Assembly: GCA_002633025.1 (NCBI GenBank)
Contig: NMRB01000624.1
Coordinates: 249,317 to 313,316, forward strand
From: Notospermus geniculatus
Taxonomy: Eukaryota > Nemertea > Pilidiophora > Heteronemertea > Lineidae
Length of the DNA: 64,000 nucleotides
Reading direction: 5' to 3'
Shown: positions 36,082-47,418 of the stretch, piece by piece
Numbering within the stretch: position 1 is the stretch's first letter
Layout: every line of letters starts with the position of its first letter
Made by a program: the position numbers and the translations under genes
Notes under the pieces: model-generated
What the model was told of the DNA's origin: nothing
Database searches by the model: none
The model's input: only the letters and a program-made list of their open reading frames with translations

Positions 36082-36180
36082 CAGTTGGGGTCAGAAGTTT
36101 ACATACACTTTGGTAAAAAATATTCAACTCAAATTTTCAAAAGGTTTTATTGTTCTTTCAAAAACTTTTTTCATGGGGAA
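36077..36180 (+). mobile_element. Tc1/mariner terminal fragment
   Basis: After a TA, CAGTTGGGGTCAGAAGTTTA leads into CATACACTT, the terminus characteristic of Tc1-like elements of the Sleeping Beauty kind. No matching right end and no transposase frame were found, so it is a solo end or relic. Confidence 0.65.
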
Positions 36181-36221
36181 TTATACTCAAGATGTCTACT
36201 TTATTTTCCTGCTTCATTCAT

Positions 36222-36323
36222 TAGGCTTTTTTCACTGTGAGCATTCCCTATTGTCAAAATCTCGCAATACAAAGGATCAGCACTCCCAATGAATAGAGCA
36301 GTGCCCACTGTGAAAAAACCCTA
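36222..36323. repeat. Short foldback GGCTTTTTTCACTGTGA, copy 1
   Basis: Ends TTAGGCTTTTTTCACTGTG / CACTGTGAAAAAACCCTA, interior ACACAAAGGATCAGCA-like. Further copies at 36,518-36,620 and 37,445-37,525. Confidence 0.65.
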
Positions 36324-36517
36324 TTGATTACAGTTTCTTTATTTCAGAAGTGCTCGCGCTATGCGCCTATTACATGATTAATGCTCATGACAATGCCCTA
36401 ATCGCGTTTTGACGAAAGGCTTATGCGCCACCATTCAATTCTTATGCGCCACTATTCAACTCTTATCCTCTTTACTTGCTTGGGAATGCGCTTCTTGTGC
36501 CTCAATTATTGCTCACA

Positions 36518-36620
36518 ATAGGCTTTTTTCACTGTGAGCATTTCCTATTGTCAAAATCTTGCAACACAAAGGATCAGCATACCCTATGAATAGAGCAGCG
36601 CCGTCTGTGAAAAAAACCCA
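36518..36620. repeat. Short foldback GGCTTTTTTCACTGTGA, copy 2
   Basis: Same as copy 1 with few differences; between the two lie repeated CTTATGCGCCACCATTC units. Confidence 0.65.
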
Positions 36621-37444
36621 TTGCCCTTATGCGCGTTTTGACAAAAGGCTTATGCGCCACCATTGAATTCTTATGCTGTTTACTTGCTTCGGTGACAAAA
36701 GGATATGCGCTCAATCATTCATTGTGCGGTAGTCTCGCGCGACCAGACCCTCGGTCTACCAACCGAGGGTTTGGCCACAACGTCTGAAACTTTTGTGTAA
36801 GCTGCTTTGCGCACGACTGCCCCGTCATTCGCGAGATCATTCCCGCCCGGCGGCATCGGTCTTCGGAATAGGAGCAGTCAGCCGCGCATATTGCCGACAA
36901 AAATGGCAGCACGCATGTTGCCGACAAAAATGGCAGCAAAGTTCTAGCGGGCCAATGTACAACACATCTACGTGATTGCTGCACGATCGATAGTGACTGG
37001 GTCCGCCATAAATGTAGTGACCACCTATCGGTCAACTCGCTGTCGGTGTAAAGGGAAAGAATGTCCCCAGGAAAAACTGTCCTGGGAACAAAAGATCCTA
37101 TTATTACATTCTAATCTCTGGGGATTGATTTTCTACAGTCAGGCCGCTTATTCCGTCATTCAACAATAGAAGTAGACACTTTTTACAGGGAGACACTCTG
37201 TACCGTTACACCGGCTCCTATTGCAATCAGCCCAGCAGGTGGTCGCTGTCGGACCGAGCTCAACACAAAGCAATTATGTCCCGCCCGCATATCTTGGAAT
37301 GAGGTTTATAAGCCTGTCAATCGGGCAGCTAATCGTTCTGTGCACTGAATGGCGTCGCCTGCCCACTAATACCAGGCAGCCAATCGTACGCCTTCCCGTA
37401 AAAGGGGCTGGCCTAAAGGGCATGAGCACAGGCAGAGCACTCTA

Positions 37445-37525
37445 GTGAAAAAAACCTAAAGTCTTGGAACACAAAGGATCAGCATACCCAATGAATAGAG
37501 TGGCGCTGATTGTGAAAAAACCCTA
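37445..37525. repeat. Short foldback, copy 3 (left end damaged)
   Basis: AACACAAAGGATCAGCATAC and TTGTGAAAAAACCCTATTA as in the other copies; the left arm is partly lost. Confidence 0.6.
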
Positions 37526-37619
37526 TTATCTATTTTTTGAGACTGCCGCAACGTAGTAGTGGAGGAACGGAGCGGTACGACAGGGGACCAGTCTAACAAT
37601 GTATGTCATCCCACTACTG

Positions 37620-37747
37620 TAATAATAAACAAGAAGTCAGTGACAGTCTTTTCTAGAGTTTCAGATTGTAAAGTTCCACTTGAAAGAGACCCCGGTTGGG
37701 GTCGAAAATTCGTGAATTCTGGAGATTGACTTCTTGTTTATTATTAC
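37620..37747. repeat. One-armed relative of the palindrome at 60,405
   Basis: AATAAACAAGAAGTCA, then AGATTGTAAAGTTCCACTTG and CCCCGGTTGGGGTCGAAAAT, ending TGACTTCTTGTTTATT; most of the left arm is deleted. The shared flank TGTGTCAATTTTGTGCTTTT extends the similarity to 37,785. Confidence 0.6.
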
Positions 37748-38029
37748 TTTGTGTGTCAATTTTGTGCTTTTTTGTATCTTGGATCATCCCACTACTGTCA
37801 CTTTTTCTCGACAGCCGGCGCCACCGCGCCACTCTCCAACCCGGGGACTAACTACGGTGTCGGCGACTCGATTTCGTATACATTTTGTAATGTATTGTTG
37901 AAGTTCGTCTTACTGCCGCTAGGTGGCTCCCTCCACGTCGGCAGTCGAATAACGCATTTGAGGTCCGTATGTCTATTTTTAGGGCGTCCAGGTTTTTGAA
38001 GTTACAGATATTGCAGCCACCATAATGCT

Positions 38030-38240
38030 GTGCCAAATGTACTGCTGAACACTTTGTCTATGTCCCTCGCATGGGACAGTAAGCCGACCGGTGGTGCCCC
38101 CGGGTGTTGCCTTGTAGCACGTGCCTTCGCAAGCATGGCAAGGGCAAGTAAAAGACCCCATCTAAGTGAGGAACATGAGTAGCTTGAGATGCCCTCTTCC
38201 ATACTACCAAGGCCAACTACTATCTGGCTTAGGCCCTGAT
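38030..38240 (-). repeat. SINE-like repeat body
   Basis: One of about seven copies sharing CATCAAGCTGCTCATGTTCC-like, CTCACTTGGATGGGGTCTT and TTTACTTGCCCTTGC segments in the same order. Other copies: 5,030-5,120, 39,402-39,598, 42,845-43,000, 47,013-47,175, 48,106-48,230, 49,863-49,996. Confidence 0.6.
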
Positions 38241-38718
38241 GAAAACACACAAATGCAAATAGGCATACAAACTAGTATTTTGTCTGCATGCAAAGACACG
38301 AATTTGTACACGGACTGCTAGCTTTCCACTTGACACTAACTTCATGCAGTTAAAATCGATGATATGACAGTATACTACAATACAAATGTACATATATTAT
38401 GGTAAGTCTGAATGATGATCTGGGACAACAGGCCTGGACAGAAGAATGTAGGCTATATATGTAGGCCTGGTCGTCGACATTTTAACTGGAGTACGCTGAC
38501 AGGCGACACGAGTGTCTAGAACTGAGGCGATATACTTTTTGTTTAAATTTCACACTTTCTTCCAGCAGAAGCTGTAGATATAAGGAATACGTAATCTTTA
38601 GGTAAGATTGTTCGGATAAATGTAGTTTTGATATTGCATGGCCTTGTTTGGCTGGTAAGTATAGCCGTACGTACTTGCTGACAGTGTCGAGCCTGTGAAA
38701 TGCCATCTACTGCATGTC

Positions 38719-38969
38719 TAAAGGGCTCCGCACACTGGCGACTAAAATGGGGGCGACTACCGATGCGACTACTACGTCGCCTGCCGTAATTACCTTTGCG
38801 GTCGATCAATGATGTCATCCACGACATCACTGATCTTCCAAAGAAGCATTTGTCGCAAACAAGTCAACAAAAACTAAAAAATCTGAAAAATGTTCAGTCG
38901 CTTCTGTGGTCGCAAGGCCGGTCGCCTACAAAATCGCTCGAAAAAATCGCTAGTGTGCGGTGCCCTTTA
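38719..38969. repeat. Foldback, AAAGGGCTCCGCACAC ends
   Basis: TAAAGGGCTCCGCACACTGG / TAGTGTGCGGTGCCCTTTA, with GTCGC/GCGAC-rich arms. TA at each end fits a TA target. The arms resemble 39,935-40,030 (GTCGCTCGACGACCACACTT). Confidence 0.65.
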
Positions 38970-39114
38970 GGCCTATATCATACAGGGCCGACCGCACAGA
39001 AAGTGGATAGTGCTTTCGTGCCTATCGGCGGTTGAGTTAATGGGATAATGCGTTATAGTATTAACTGCCGATAGGCGCTGAGTAGGCCTATAGCGTGTTA
39101 GAATTTCACGGATT

Positions 39115-39370
39115 ATCGCAGACCGGTGTGGACACAATTCATATTTAATGTCCATATTAATTCCGATAAATCACGAATTTATGTCCACACTAAATCAACC
39201 AATCGCAGCTGAGTTTTTATTAAATGAGAATATAAAATCGCACTCCTTATTTAATGTCCATATAAATTCTTATTTTATGTGTCAATATTAAATCAGGAAT
39301 TTATATCCACATAAAATCGACCAATCACGGATAAGGACTTTTGGACGAAAGTGAGTGTTCCCGATCACTT
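39115..39370. repeat. Single arm of the 29,100 foldback family, split by a SINE-like copy
   Basis: TATCGCAGACCGGTGTGGAC through AAGGACTTTTGGACG matches the outer element arm at 29,100 onward; after the SINE-like insertion (39,402-39,598) the sequence resumes at ACTTCCGTCCACAATTCCAT. Confidence 0.65.
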
Positions 39371-39401
39371 CCGTCCATATGGGATTTAATTCCCTTTACA
39401 C

Positions 39402-39598
39402 CGGCTCTTCAGTCCGTCGCATGGGGTAGTAAGCCGTGGTGCCTTGTACTTTGTGCCTTTGCAAGGGCAAGTAAAAGACCCCATCCAAGTGAGGAACATG
39501 AGTAGCTTGTGATGGCCTCCTCCGTACTTTTAATACCAGGGCCAATAATGCTATAGCGTCGGCCCTGACGGAAAAATGAAACACAAATACAAATACAA
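39402..39598 (-). repeat. SINE-like copy inserted in a foldback arm
   Basis: Minus-strand copy with CCCTGACGGAAAAATGAA at its left part and CTCTTCAGTCCGTCGCATGG at the plus-strand start; interrupts ...ATCACTTCCGTCCA / ACTTCCGTCCACAATTCC. Confidence 0.6.
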
Positions 39599-40213
39599 AT
39601 ACTTCCGTCCACAATTCCATCGCGGATTTTAGGACGGTGCCCTACCTTCCTGCATGAGATTGAAGTCCCGGGATTGAAGTACCCTCACAGAAGGATACCG
39701 CACTTGACCTCTGCTAAATGCTTTCCCCGTCATGTAAAGTACTGAACTCAAAACGAATGTAGAGCACTCAAACAAACAAATAGGGCATCTCAAGTATGTG
39801 TTTGTGATTTATTTTCCAACAATGAAAGTCCTTATGAATTTACTTTTCCACACTATAGGCTGTTTGATATACCCGTGTAACATCCCCAGATGTTCCCCTT
39901 CTGCCATTGTTTTCCAAAATGTGCCGTGACTTGGCACACCTGAGGCCAAAATCGTGCGACCACCGACAAGACTGACGACCACGCAGGCAACCATCGCGTG
40001 CGTGGTCGCTCGACGACCACACTTGCGACCATTTTGAACAGTGAACCATTCCGCAAAATGCAGCTGATGTTCCCAAGAAATTCTGACAAATGTAACACGC
40101 AGGTGTGTCTGGAATGCAATATCAGTATGATTGAAGGTTCCATATTAATGAAAGAAACGATGGTTTCATGGCTACATTGGGGTCATTTAGGCCTACTTCA
40201 TTTTCAACACTGC

Positions 40214-41131
40214 TGTACAGTCATGGACATTAGTTTATCTACACCTGATAAGTTGAATATTTCAAATACTACTGGGCCAATTTAAACACGGTTCGTTCCA
40301 TATGAAAGTACATCTTGTTGGTCATATTCCTGCATCAAAATGTTGGAAATTTGGAAACATCGTAATTACGTAATAGCTCATCACAAAAAGTCCTAAAAAT
40401 CAACATTTTTATTACGTAATTTTATGTGACCTTTGTTTTAGTTTTGATAGAGTGGAAACTTCTAAGGATCATGGACTTTGTTTCATCAAAATCTGTCGAG
40501 TGGTTGCTGAGATATTTGAGATTATCAAAATTCAATAATTTGAGATTTTTCAATTTTTCACAAAATTTTGATATCAGAAGACAGAGTTCACCTAAAAATA
40601 AAGAAGTATGAAGTTTTGAAACGTTTAGCCAAAAGTGGTTAGAAGTTAAGCATGTTTTTTCAAAATATCAATATTTTGATACTTTGAAAAATAGGCAATA
40701 TTTCTGCCCAGTTAAGGCAGAAAATTCCAACATTTTGTAAATGCATATTCTGAGGTTAGCTTTATTTGATGGCATCAAAATTTCCTAAAAAACACGAAAA
40801 TCTCAAATTAAAAAAAAATTGATAATCTCAAATATCTCAGCAACCACTCAACATATTTTGATGAAACAAAGTCCAAAATCCTTAGAAAGTTCCCCTCTTA
40901 TCACATCTGCAACAAAAATCTCAAAAATATTACATAATAAAAAGTTTGATTTTCAGTGTTTTTTTCCTGATGAGCTACTACGTATTTTCAATTTTCCAAA
41001 ATTTCCATGCAGAAATATGACCAACAAGATGTACTTTCATATCATGGAACAATTCTGTGTTAAAATTGGCCCAGTAGTATTTGAAATAGTCATCGTATCA
41101 GGTGTAGATAAACTAATGTCCATGACTGTAC
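40214..41131. repeat. Large foldback element, arms >350 bp
   Basis: TGTACAGTCATGGACATTAG at 40,214 is inverted at 41,131; the arms also share GTTTATCTACACCTGAT, TACTGGGCCAATTTTAA-like and ATGAAACAAAGTCC motifs, and meet around 40,575-40,800. AT-rich with no coding capacity. Confidence 0.75.
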
Positions 41132-41502
41132 GTCTATAGAGCTGCGACTTTCAACAGCATGTGTGCTCACAAACAGGTTATTAGGTGATTGAAATGCAAA
41201 CCTTCTTTGTTTTTTTACAAAGTGTCGGAATTTAATCGCCATATTGCATATGAATTTGAATCCAGGTCAGTCAAAAGCTATTCAAAATGCACGATATTAC
41301 CATGCAGGCCATGTATAGACATGTATGTATATTTTTTTATCTGGGAATATCTGATACTAGTGTATCAGTACTTTGCAACACAGTTGGAATTCCAACGGAG
41401 AATCGGATTTGGCGAGACTACATAATATTTCTGCTTTCATATCTCCTAGGCAACTGTTGGACAACGGCGATCTGCAGGGTAGGCCTACTTGTTTTCTTGC
41501 GT

Positions 41503-41681
41503 GGAAGCAATTTTACGGTGACCACAAAAAATGGCACTTTAAAATGAACGTGCGGTGGCCAGCAACGTTGAGAGACTGTATACGTATTTATAGCGGAGCG
41601 TCTCGAGGACAGGGGACTAGTCTACCATTTTCGGCCACCGCACACTTGGCAGTTTTTGTGGTCACCATAAAATTGCTTCTA
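41503..41681. repeat. Foldback, GAAGCAATTTTACGGTGACC ends
   Basis: Left GAAGCAATTTTACGGTGACC, right GGTCACCATAAAATTGCTTC; inner ACAAAAAATGGC and GGTGGCCAGC segments are also inverted. Confidence 0.7.
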
Positions 41682-41799
41682 TGGTAATGTATGGGGGAAT
41701 TTCCCGAAGACGTCGTGTGTGCCATCTGCAGACCAGGTTCTGCATTTTGTGTCTGCAGATCCGCAAGTCCACAAATCGACTGTCTTCCCCCTGATCTTG

Positions 41800-42020
41800 A
41801 GTGGAGGTAGGCATACCGCAGCGGAATCCGCTGCGGTTTACCGCGCCGGGGCTTTTTTCACAGGGTTTTGGATAATCCTTCGATGGTTTAACAATACAAG
41901 GCGTGTTATTTATCCCAATGCCTGTGAAAACCGCTCTAGCGCCGCAAACCGCAGCGGAAACCGTCGCTTGCGGGAACCGCACCGCAAGACGCACCGGATT
42001 CGTTTGGGTGTGAACGCGCC
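41800..42020. repeat. Degenerate ACCGC/GCGGT palindromic element
   Basis: CCGCAGCGGAATCCGCTGCGG and AAACCGCAGCGGAAACCG occur in both orientations, with GTGAAAAC/TTTTTCAC between. Its edges are unclear. Confidence 0.45.
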
Positions 42021-42059
42021 TTCAAGGCAGAACTGTGTTGAACTAAAAATAGATCAGTG

Positions 42060-42844
42060 ATCTTGCTTGTGGCCTTTCCAAAGCAAACATGACAAAAACA
42101 GGGTCAAGAAGAGGCGCGAACACAGTGCGATGTTTATTTATCTTTCAGAACATGATATTTCAAGAATGCAATGCTTCAGCGCGTCCTACATATACATTGA
42201 CTGCTGTGCATACCGCGATATCTCATTCACACAGAAATAGCCCACAATGAGGAGATAATTGGGGTAATTGTCCAGACGATGGGTTGACAGTGAATGATGT
42301 CTATTTGAAGTTATTGTCCGTTCGGGATGATGCATCCTATTTTTGTACGGGATTTCCCGCTAGGGATTTTCCACCGCCGGGAATTCATCCAGTTGACAGA
42401 CAGACAGTTGAAACAGGATACAGTTATAAGTAATGTTAATAGGGGAAGGTTTTTTTGAATTTTTGTTTTTGTTGCATTCGAGAGTTTAAGAATTTGAAAA
42501 TTTTAAAAACCTATAACTTAGGTTTTTGATTTTTCATACTCCTAATCTATTTTTACCTATGCATGTAAAGGAGTCGGCCCTAAATAAATGGAACGTTGTT
42601 CATCAAAAACTTTCTTTGATCAAAAGTGTTACATCTTTATGCAATATCCAGGTTTTTAGAGGGACGTTTTAAATATTACAGTTTGCAAGGCTACGCAGCC
42701 TCTTTACATGCTCGTTATGGTATTTGCCGTTGGTAATTCAAAGTTTGGTCTTCAAAGTTGGCCTGACTTTTAACTGCACTTCACAGTCTCGTGTCACGTG
42801 CCCATTGCCAACCGTCCGAAACACTTTGCAGTGTTGTATTTTGA
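42060..42844. other. No feature recognised
   Basis: AT-rich, no supported exon or clear repeat on either strand. Confidence 0.5.
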
Positions 42845-43000
42845 TTTTCCGTCAGAGCCGAAGCCAAAGCATTATTGGCCCTGCTAAGTAAATTTTGGAA
42901 GAGGCCATCTCAAGCTGCTCATGTTCCTCACTTGGATGGGGTCTTTTACTTGCCCTTGCAAAGACACAAGGTACAAGGCACCACGGCTTACTCTCCAATG
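42845..43000 (+). repeat. SINE-like repeat body
   Basis: CATTATTGGCCCTGCTAAGT, CTCATGTTCCTCACTTGGAT, TTTACTTGCCCTTGCAAAGA and ACAAGGTACAAGGCACC in order; one of the best preserved copies. Confidence 0.65.
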
Positions 43001-43154
43001 CGACATAATCCCATATGGCCAGGTGATAGCATCTAATGTCCCCGTCTTCCTGATGTCCCCCTGCATTGTTTGGCAAAGAGACACAAGGTAGGCCTACATG
43101 TACAAGGCGCCACAACGGCTAACGGTCCGGACGGACCTGAAGAGTCCTCGACGG

Positions 43155-43225
43155 TAAATCTCATGGCTGGATTCGAACCAGGACCTGCCACTTGCGAAAT
43201 GGACGCGATAACCACTAGACTATCA
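43155..43225 (-). repeat. tRNA-derived SINE head
   Basis: The minus strand has TAGTCTAGTGGTTATC (A box) and GGTTCGAATCC (B box) ~35 nt apart. The anticodon stem and acceptor stem do not pair well, so a functional tRNA is unlikely. Confidence 0.5.
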
Positions 43226-43313
43226 GGGATAGCCGCATAACTCCGCTGCTTCGACAGCCTATCGGTGTTATTAAAATGCATGGAAAAATGTACAGCACAA
43301 TCGGCAGATCGGG

Positions 43314-43419
43314 CATCCTCCCACAGCAGGGCTTTGGTCTCGTTCCACTTCATACACTCCACACAAAGTGTGAGTGGATGAAGAGGAGCGAGGTAAAAAC
43401 CCCTGCTGTGGGAGGATGG
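43314..43419. repeat. Foldback, CATCCTCCCACAGCAGG ends, copy 1
   Basis: CATCCTCCCACAGCAGGG / CCCTGCTGTGGGAGGATG, about 105 bp. Copy 2 is at 54,260-54,368. Confidence 0.7.
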
Positions 43420-43916
43420 CAGATGGGCCACCCCAGGTCTCTTCAGGTACACCTGCAGTCGAGGCTGACACTTCTAAATGACAGCGGTTTGCACAGGAAA
43501 CGCACTCTAATGCGTTATCATGAACATCTAAAACAGAGCATAGAACTCGAACAAAATCAATAACGCTTACGTCATTTGCACCAGCCGTCTGCTGCAGAAT
43601 TAAGAGTCGTCTGCGAGTCGTGTGACTGCAGGCTATGCTACTGCAGTCAGGATAAAACTGCATTTTACACTTTGTTAGGATTTTCATCGATTAAATGGAT
43701 CTGTAGGTAAGTGTCAGTGCACGTATGCTCAATATTTTCAACATTACAGTGCCACGCCCCTTGGTCTAAACGCCTCTATTTGGATAGGTCCTTGTGGGGT
43801 GCAGCTTGTGTGGCTGACGCATACTGAAGTCTCTGTACATTCTCTCGTGTTGGCGTCCTATCGTAGCAGCCAGCGGTAATAGTCAATGTGGAATAGGCCT
43901 AGGCCAATACCGGTNT

Positions 43917-44220
43917 CAGTGCACTTCCCATGGCTTGGGCCGCTATAGGCCCTACTCTGCTTGGGCCACCTACCCGGCCCCTCGAATTCGTGAGGCCCCA
44001 CCTCATTGCCATCCCCTCCCTCCATCACATCTCTCCCATCCCCGACCCCGGGTCAAGTATATAGTGGGCCAACCGGTCGGTGGGAAGTGGCACATATGCC
44101 GCTTATTCTGTGCACACATTCAGTGCACTTCCCATGGCTTGGCCCGATATAGGCCTACTCTACTTGGTCCGCCTACCCAGCTGCCCCTCGATTTCGTGAG
44201 GCCCCACCTCACTGCCTTGT
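43917..44220 (+). repeat. ~200-bp tandem near-duplicate at a contig join
   Basis: TCAGTGCACTTCCCATGGCT starts at 43,916 directly after an N and again at 44,119; each is followed by TCGTGAGGCCCCACCTCA. Either a local duplication or an unmerged overlap. Confidence 0.6.
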
Positions 44221-45288
44221 CATCGGACGGCATGTCCGAAGTCATTCTGTATGGCCTACACCGCGTCGGTCCACCGTGATTCGAGTTGCAATACCTGTAT
44301 GTGCGCCAGGTCTGCACAGCCGAGACGCCGCTAACCATGGGGCCATGCACTACTGCCATTGCTTGTGCCCCTGGCCGAAATTGCCTGTTCGCTGTCTGGG
44401 CTGAGAGTTCGTTTGGACCCACGCCCCCGTTCTTCACTCATCTGTCTGGGACATCGTCTCTACACAGGGTCGTCGTCTGCTAGTTCTGAGCATCAATCGA
44501 TTTGTTCCGTAATGAATTCTGTAGCTCTTAAATTGATGTTCAGGCATGCGGATTCTCAAGAAAAGCTCGGCGTGCACAGACGAATATATACACTCGGCCC
44601 CAGTGTGTATCCGACGTCCCGGTCTTCCACACACTGGCACTTTTGGGGCTCAAAAGCCGTGAACACCACTAGATGGCACTCCACTGGGCGCCAGCCAATC
44701 ACCACGCTCTCACGCTCGCGGAAATTCCGCAAAACTTACTTCGAGGAAAAACGCAAGGACCCCTGCTGCCACCACGCGGACTTCACGACTGTTAATCTCT
44801 AAAAGAGCCAGACGCGGAGTGTGACTTACCGAAGGGGTGAGCCCGTAGCGTCTGGCCAAGCGAGACTAAGAGGAATAGTGCTCGGCCACAACATGAGTAA
44901 CTTCAGATTTGTCTCTTCCGCCTCAGCGATATCTGGTCTCAGCCAATTCGGCTAGCATTTTTGGCTACAAGCGAGGAACTTGTCCATTATTAGCACATCA
45001 AGTAAAGGGAAAACATCCTGTTTACCCAGCGGACGATTCCCGACGGACAAACACTGCAAGCGGTGTTGTCTTCTCGGTAGAATCTGAGCCGCCGGCTGTG
45101 CAACCCCCGGCCGACAGAAACAACATCGGAAATGGGCTGAATGGTTTGATGTTTGTTGATGACTCAGTTCATATTCATGTCTGGTAGAAAGGAAACGTAA
45201 GATCGATCGGGCTGGAGACAGGATTTTGTTAGTTTGCTGTAGATTGTGCCTCATGTTTCTGGTCGTCTGTCATGACAGATAATAGGGA
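44221..45288. other. No gene recognised
   Basis: GC-richer than its surroundings with a 147-codon plus frame (44,359-44,802) lacking domains, splice context or repeats. I do not support it as coding. Confidence 0.4.
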
Positions 45289-45944
45289 TGTTTCGCAATC
45301 TGACGAAAACGAAGTACGAAATACGAAATTGGACTTCATTGAGCCATGACGTAATGTATTTCAGGAAATGGTCGGTACCACAAATATCAAGATTCACCAT
45401 AACTCTCTCGGTCTTACATGATATGCTAAAAGACGCACTTGCAGCAGGGACATTTCTAGCGTCCAATGGAAATACAGTGTACCTAGTATGTCACATTTTG
45501 TTGTTTTCGAGAAAAATGGTTTATGTGGAATGACAACTTGGAAGAGTTTTGTTGTGGAAAACACTCCTAATTAAAAATGTGTCATACAACAGGATTAAAT
45601 GCAATTTGCTATGTTTTACCTCTGATTTCATGCTGAATTTGCAAAGGTAAAAACGTAGTAAGTCACAATTCTGATGACTTAGACGTAAAAACCGAGTAAG
45701 TGCACCACTGTCTTTCCGAGGTTTTGGCGAACATTTTGCAAACAAAAACTGTTTATTATGATGAAACAATACCCGGTAAGTACGAATTTGGCCTTAACTC
45801 ATTTTTTCCAAAAAAGTGACTTACTAGGTATTTCCATTGGACGCTAGATTTGTAGTAGCAACCATCTCCAGAAATACATTAGGTCATGGAAATGAAGTTG
45901 CACTTCGTATTTCGTACTTCGTTTTTCGTCAGATTTGCGAAACC
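45289..45944. repeat. Foldback with TTTCGCAAATCTGACG ends, containing an inner element
   Basis: GTTTCGCAATCTGACGAAAA at the left, TTTTCGTCAGATTTGCGAAAC at the right. Inside, TAGCGTCCAATGGAAATACA (about 45,456) and TATTTCCATTGGACGCTAGA (about 45,830) delimit a second inverted pair. Related to 53,230-53,648. Confidence 0.65.
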
Positions 45945-45949
45945 TTTAA

Positions 45950-46645
45950 AGTCCCACAGGTGACCCTTTCTCCCTCCCCACCTTGATAAGCCTGGTGTCC
46001 TGTCCAACATATATATAGCCAGTGGTAACACCGAGGCTGGACTGATACTATATCGAAACAAAGATGGCCGCCATACTTTCATCACTTGAGGAGTTCAACG
46101 TGCTGTTATAGCGTGACTAACCCTTCATCAGGTAAGGTAACATGCTTCAACTCATTCTTTTATGTGTAGCAACACTCTCCATGCCTTATTGGTAAATTAG
46201 ACCATTCAAATAGATAGATTTGAACAGTCTTTCGAACATGAATATACCACGTTGCCTAAAGCCCTATTTACAAGAGCCGATTTTGCCGTACGACAGCGTC
46301 GTATCAGATTTGTCGTACAGATTTGTCGGGATCGGCTAATCTGTTTACAGATTTATTCCCCGGATTTATTCATGCGTCCCTTAGGACCTCGTGTGTCATT
46401 AGGTAGCCTTCATACACGTGATCTAATCTCGCTCCCTGATTTGCCCAGTCCATACGACAAGCAGCCGATGTCGGGTGAAAATAGAACACCCGACTTCTGC
46501 ACCGACAAAAAAATCGTCTCGGAAGTCTAGTATACACGGTGCGTTTTTGTCGTACGTCCATGTCGGCCGACACAATCGTACGACAAAATCGGCCCGTGTA
46601 AATAGAGCTTAAAAGGTCAAAGGTTACGTCGGCCGTCGCGAGATA
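45950..46645 (-). repeat. Dispersed repeat R1, copy 7, interrupted
   Basis: R1 runs 45,950-46,261 and resumes at 46,611 (AGGTCAAAGGTTACGTCG) after a MITE insertion. Confidence 0.65.
46262..46606. mobile_element. MITE inserted in R1, GCCCTATTTACA ends
   Basis: Left GCCCTATTTACAAGAGCCGA, right ATCGGCCCGTGTAAATAGAGC. TAAA occurs on both sides where uninterrupted R1 copies have one (GCCTAAAGGTCAAAG), which suggests a short TAAA-like target duplication. TCGTACGAC motifs fill the arms. Confidence 0.65.
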
Positions 46646-47012
46646 CATAATCAAATGTTCGTAGAACAAGTACAAACCAACGTATGCCTCGGACAGTTCC
46701 AGATAACTATCACCCTTGCTCATTTGATTGTCCCGGCCTTCAATTCGATTTGCATTCTCTGACTCAGCCAGCCAATTGCTCCGGGGCACGGCCAACAATG
46801 CTCAGTCAAGCCAGCATCTCCTATGGACGTCTATCGGCGATTCTAAACAAGAATCGATGGATTATACATAGCGACAATCATTCATGTGGTGTCCTACCAC
46901 CACAGAAACGACGTGAATCGGAAAATAGGCACACCAATGCCTCGGGGGTGGATCACTGGTCGTTCAAGGACACGACAATGGGGACCCTACCCCACTGCCT
47001 CAATAGGTGTCA

Positions 47013-47290
47013 CTGGCTCTTCAGTCCGTCGCATAGGACATAAGCCTTGGTGCCTTGTACCTTGTACCATTTCAGGGGAAGACTCCCATCCAAGTGACGT
47101 CCATAAGTAGCTTGAGATGGCCTCTTCCATACTCAGCATGGCCAATAATGCTTCGGATGGAAAGGGCATGAAATAATAATAGGTTCCTAAGGTGAACGAC
47201 AGAGCTTCCTACCAGATTCGAACCCTCGCATAAGGCATCAATCGCCAGCACTCAGGGGCAGCAAGCCTTGACCACTAGGCCAAATCCCAT
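47013..47290 (-). repeat. Complete-looking tRNA-derived SINE
   Basis: On the minus strand a tRNA-like head (TGGCCTAGTGGTCAAGG, then GGGTTCGAATC; 47,205-47,285) is followed by the shared SINE body (CATTATTGGCCATGCTGAGT, CAAGCTACTTATGG) and ends CTGAAGAGCCAGTGACACC at about 47,013. This is the only copy where head and body are in a clean head-to-tail order. Confidence 0.6.
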
Positions 47291-47418
47291 CTTAAAAAAA
47301 ACGTGGTTTAATGACCCGTTAAACGAGGCGTTCCTAAGCAGCCTACGAGTAATCCAATCCAATCTCCAAACCCAAACAATTTTATGTTATACATGTACAA
47401 GGGGTCACATAAAGGAGT

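Noticed and set aside
44359-44802. 147-residue plus-strand frame
   Set aside because: No recognisable domain, no splice context and GC-rich composition that makes chance frames likely.
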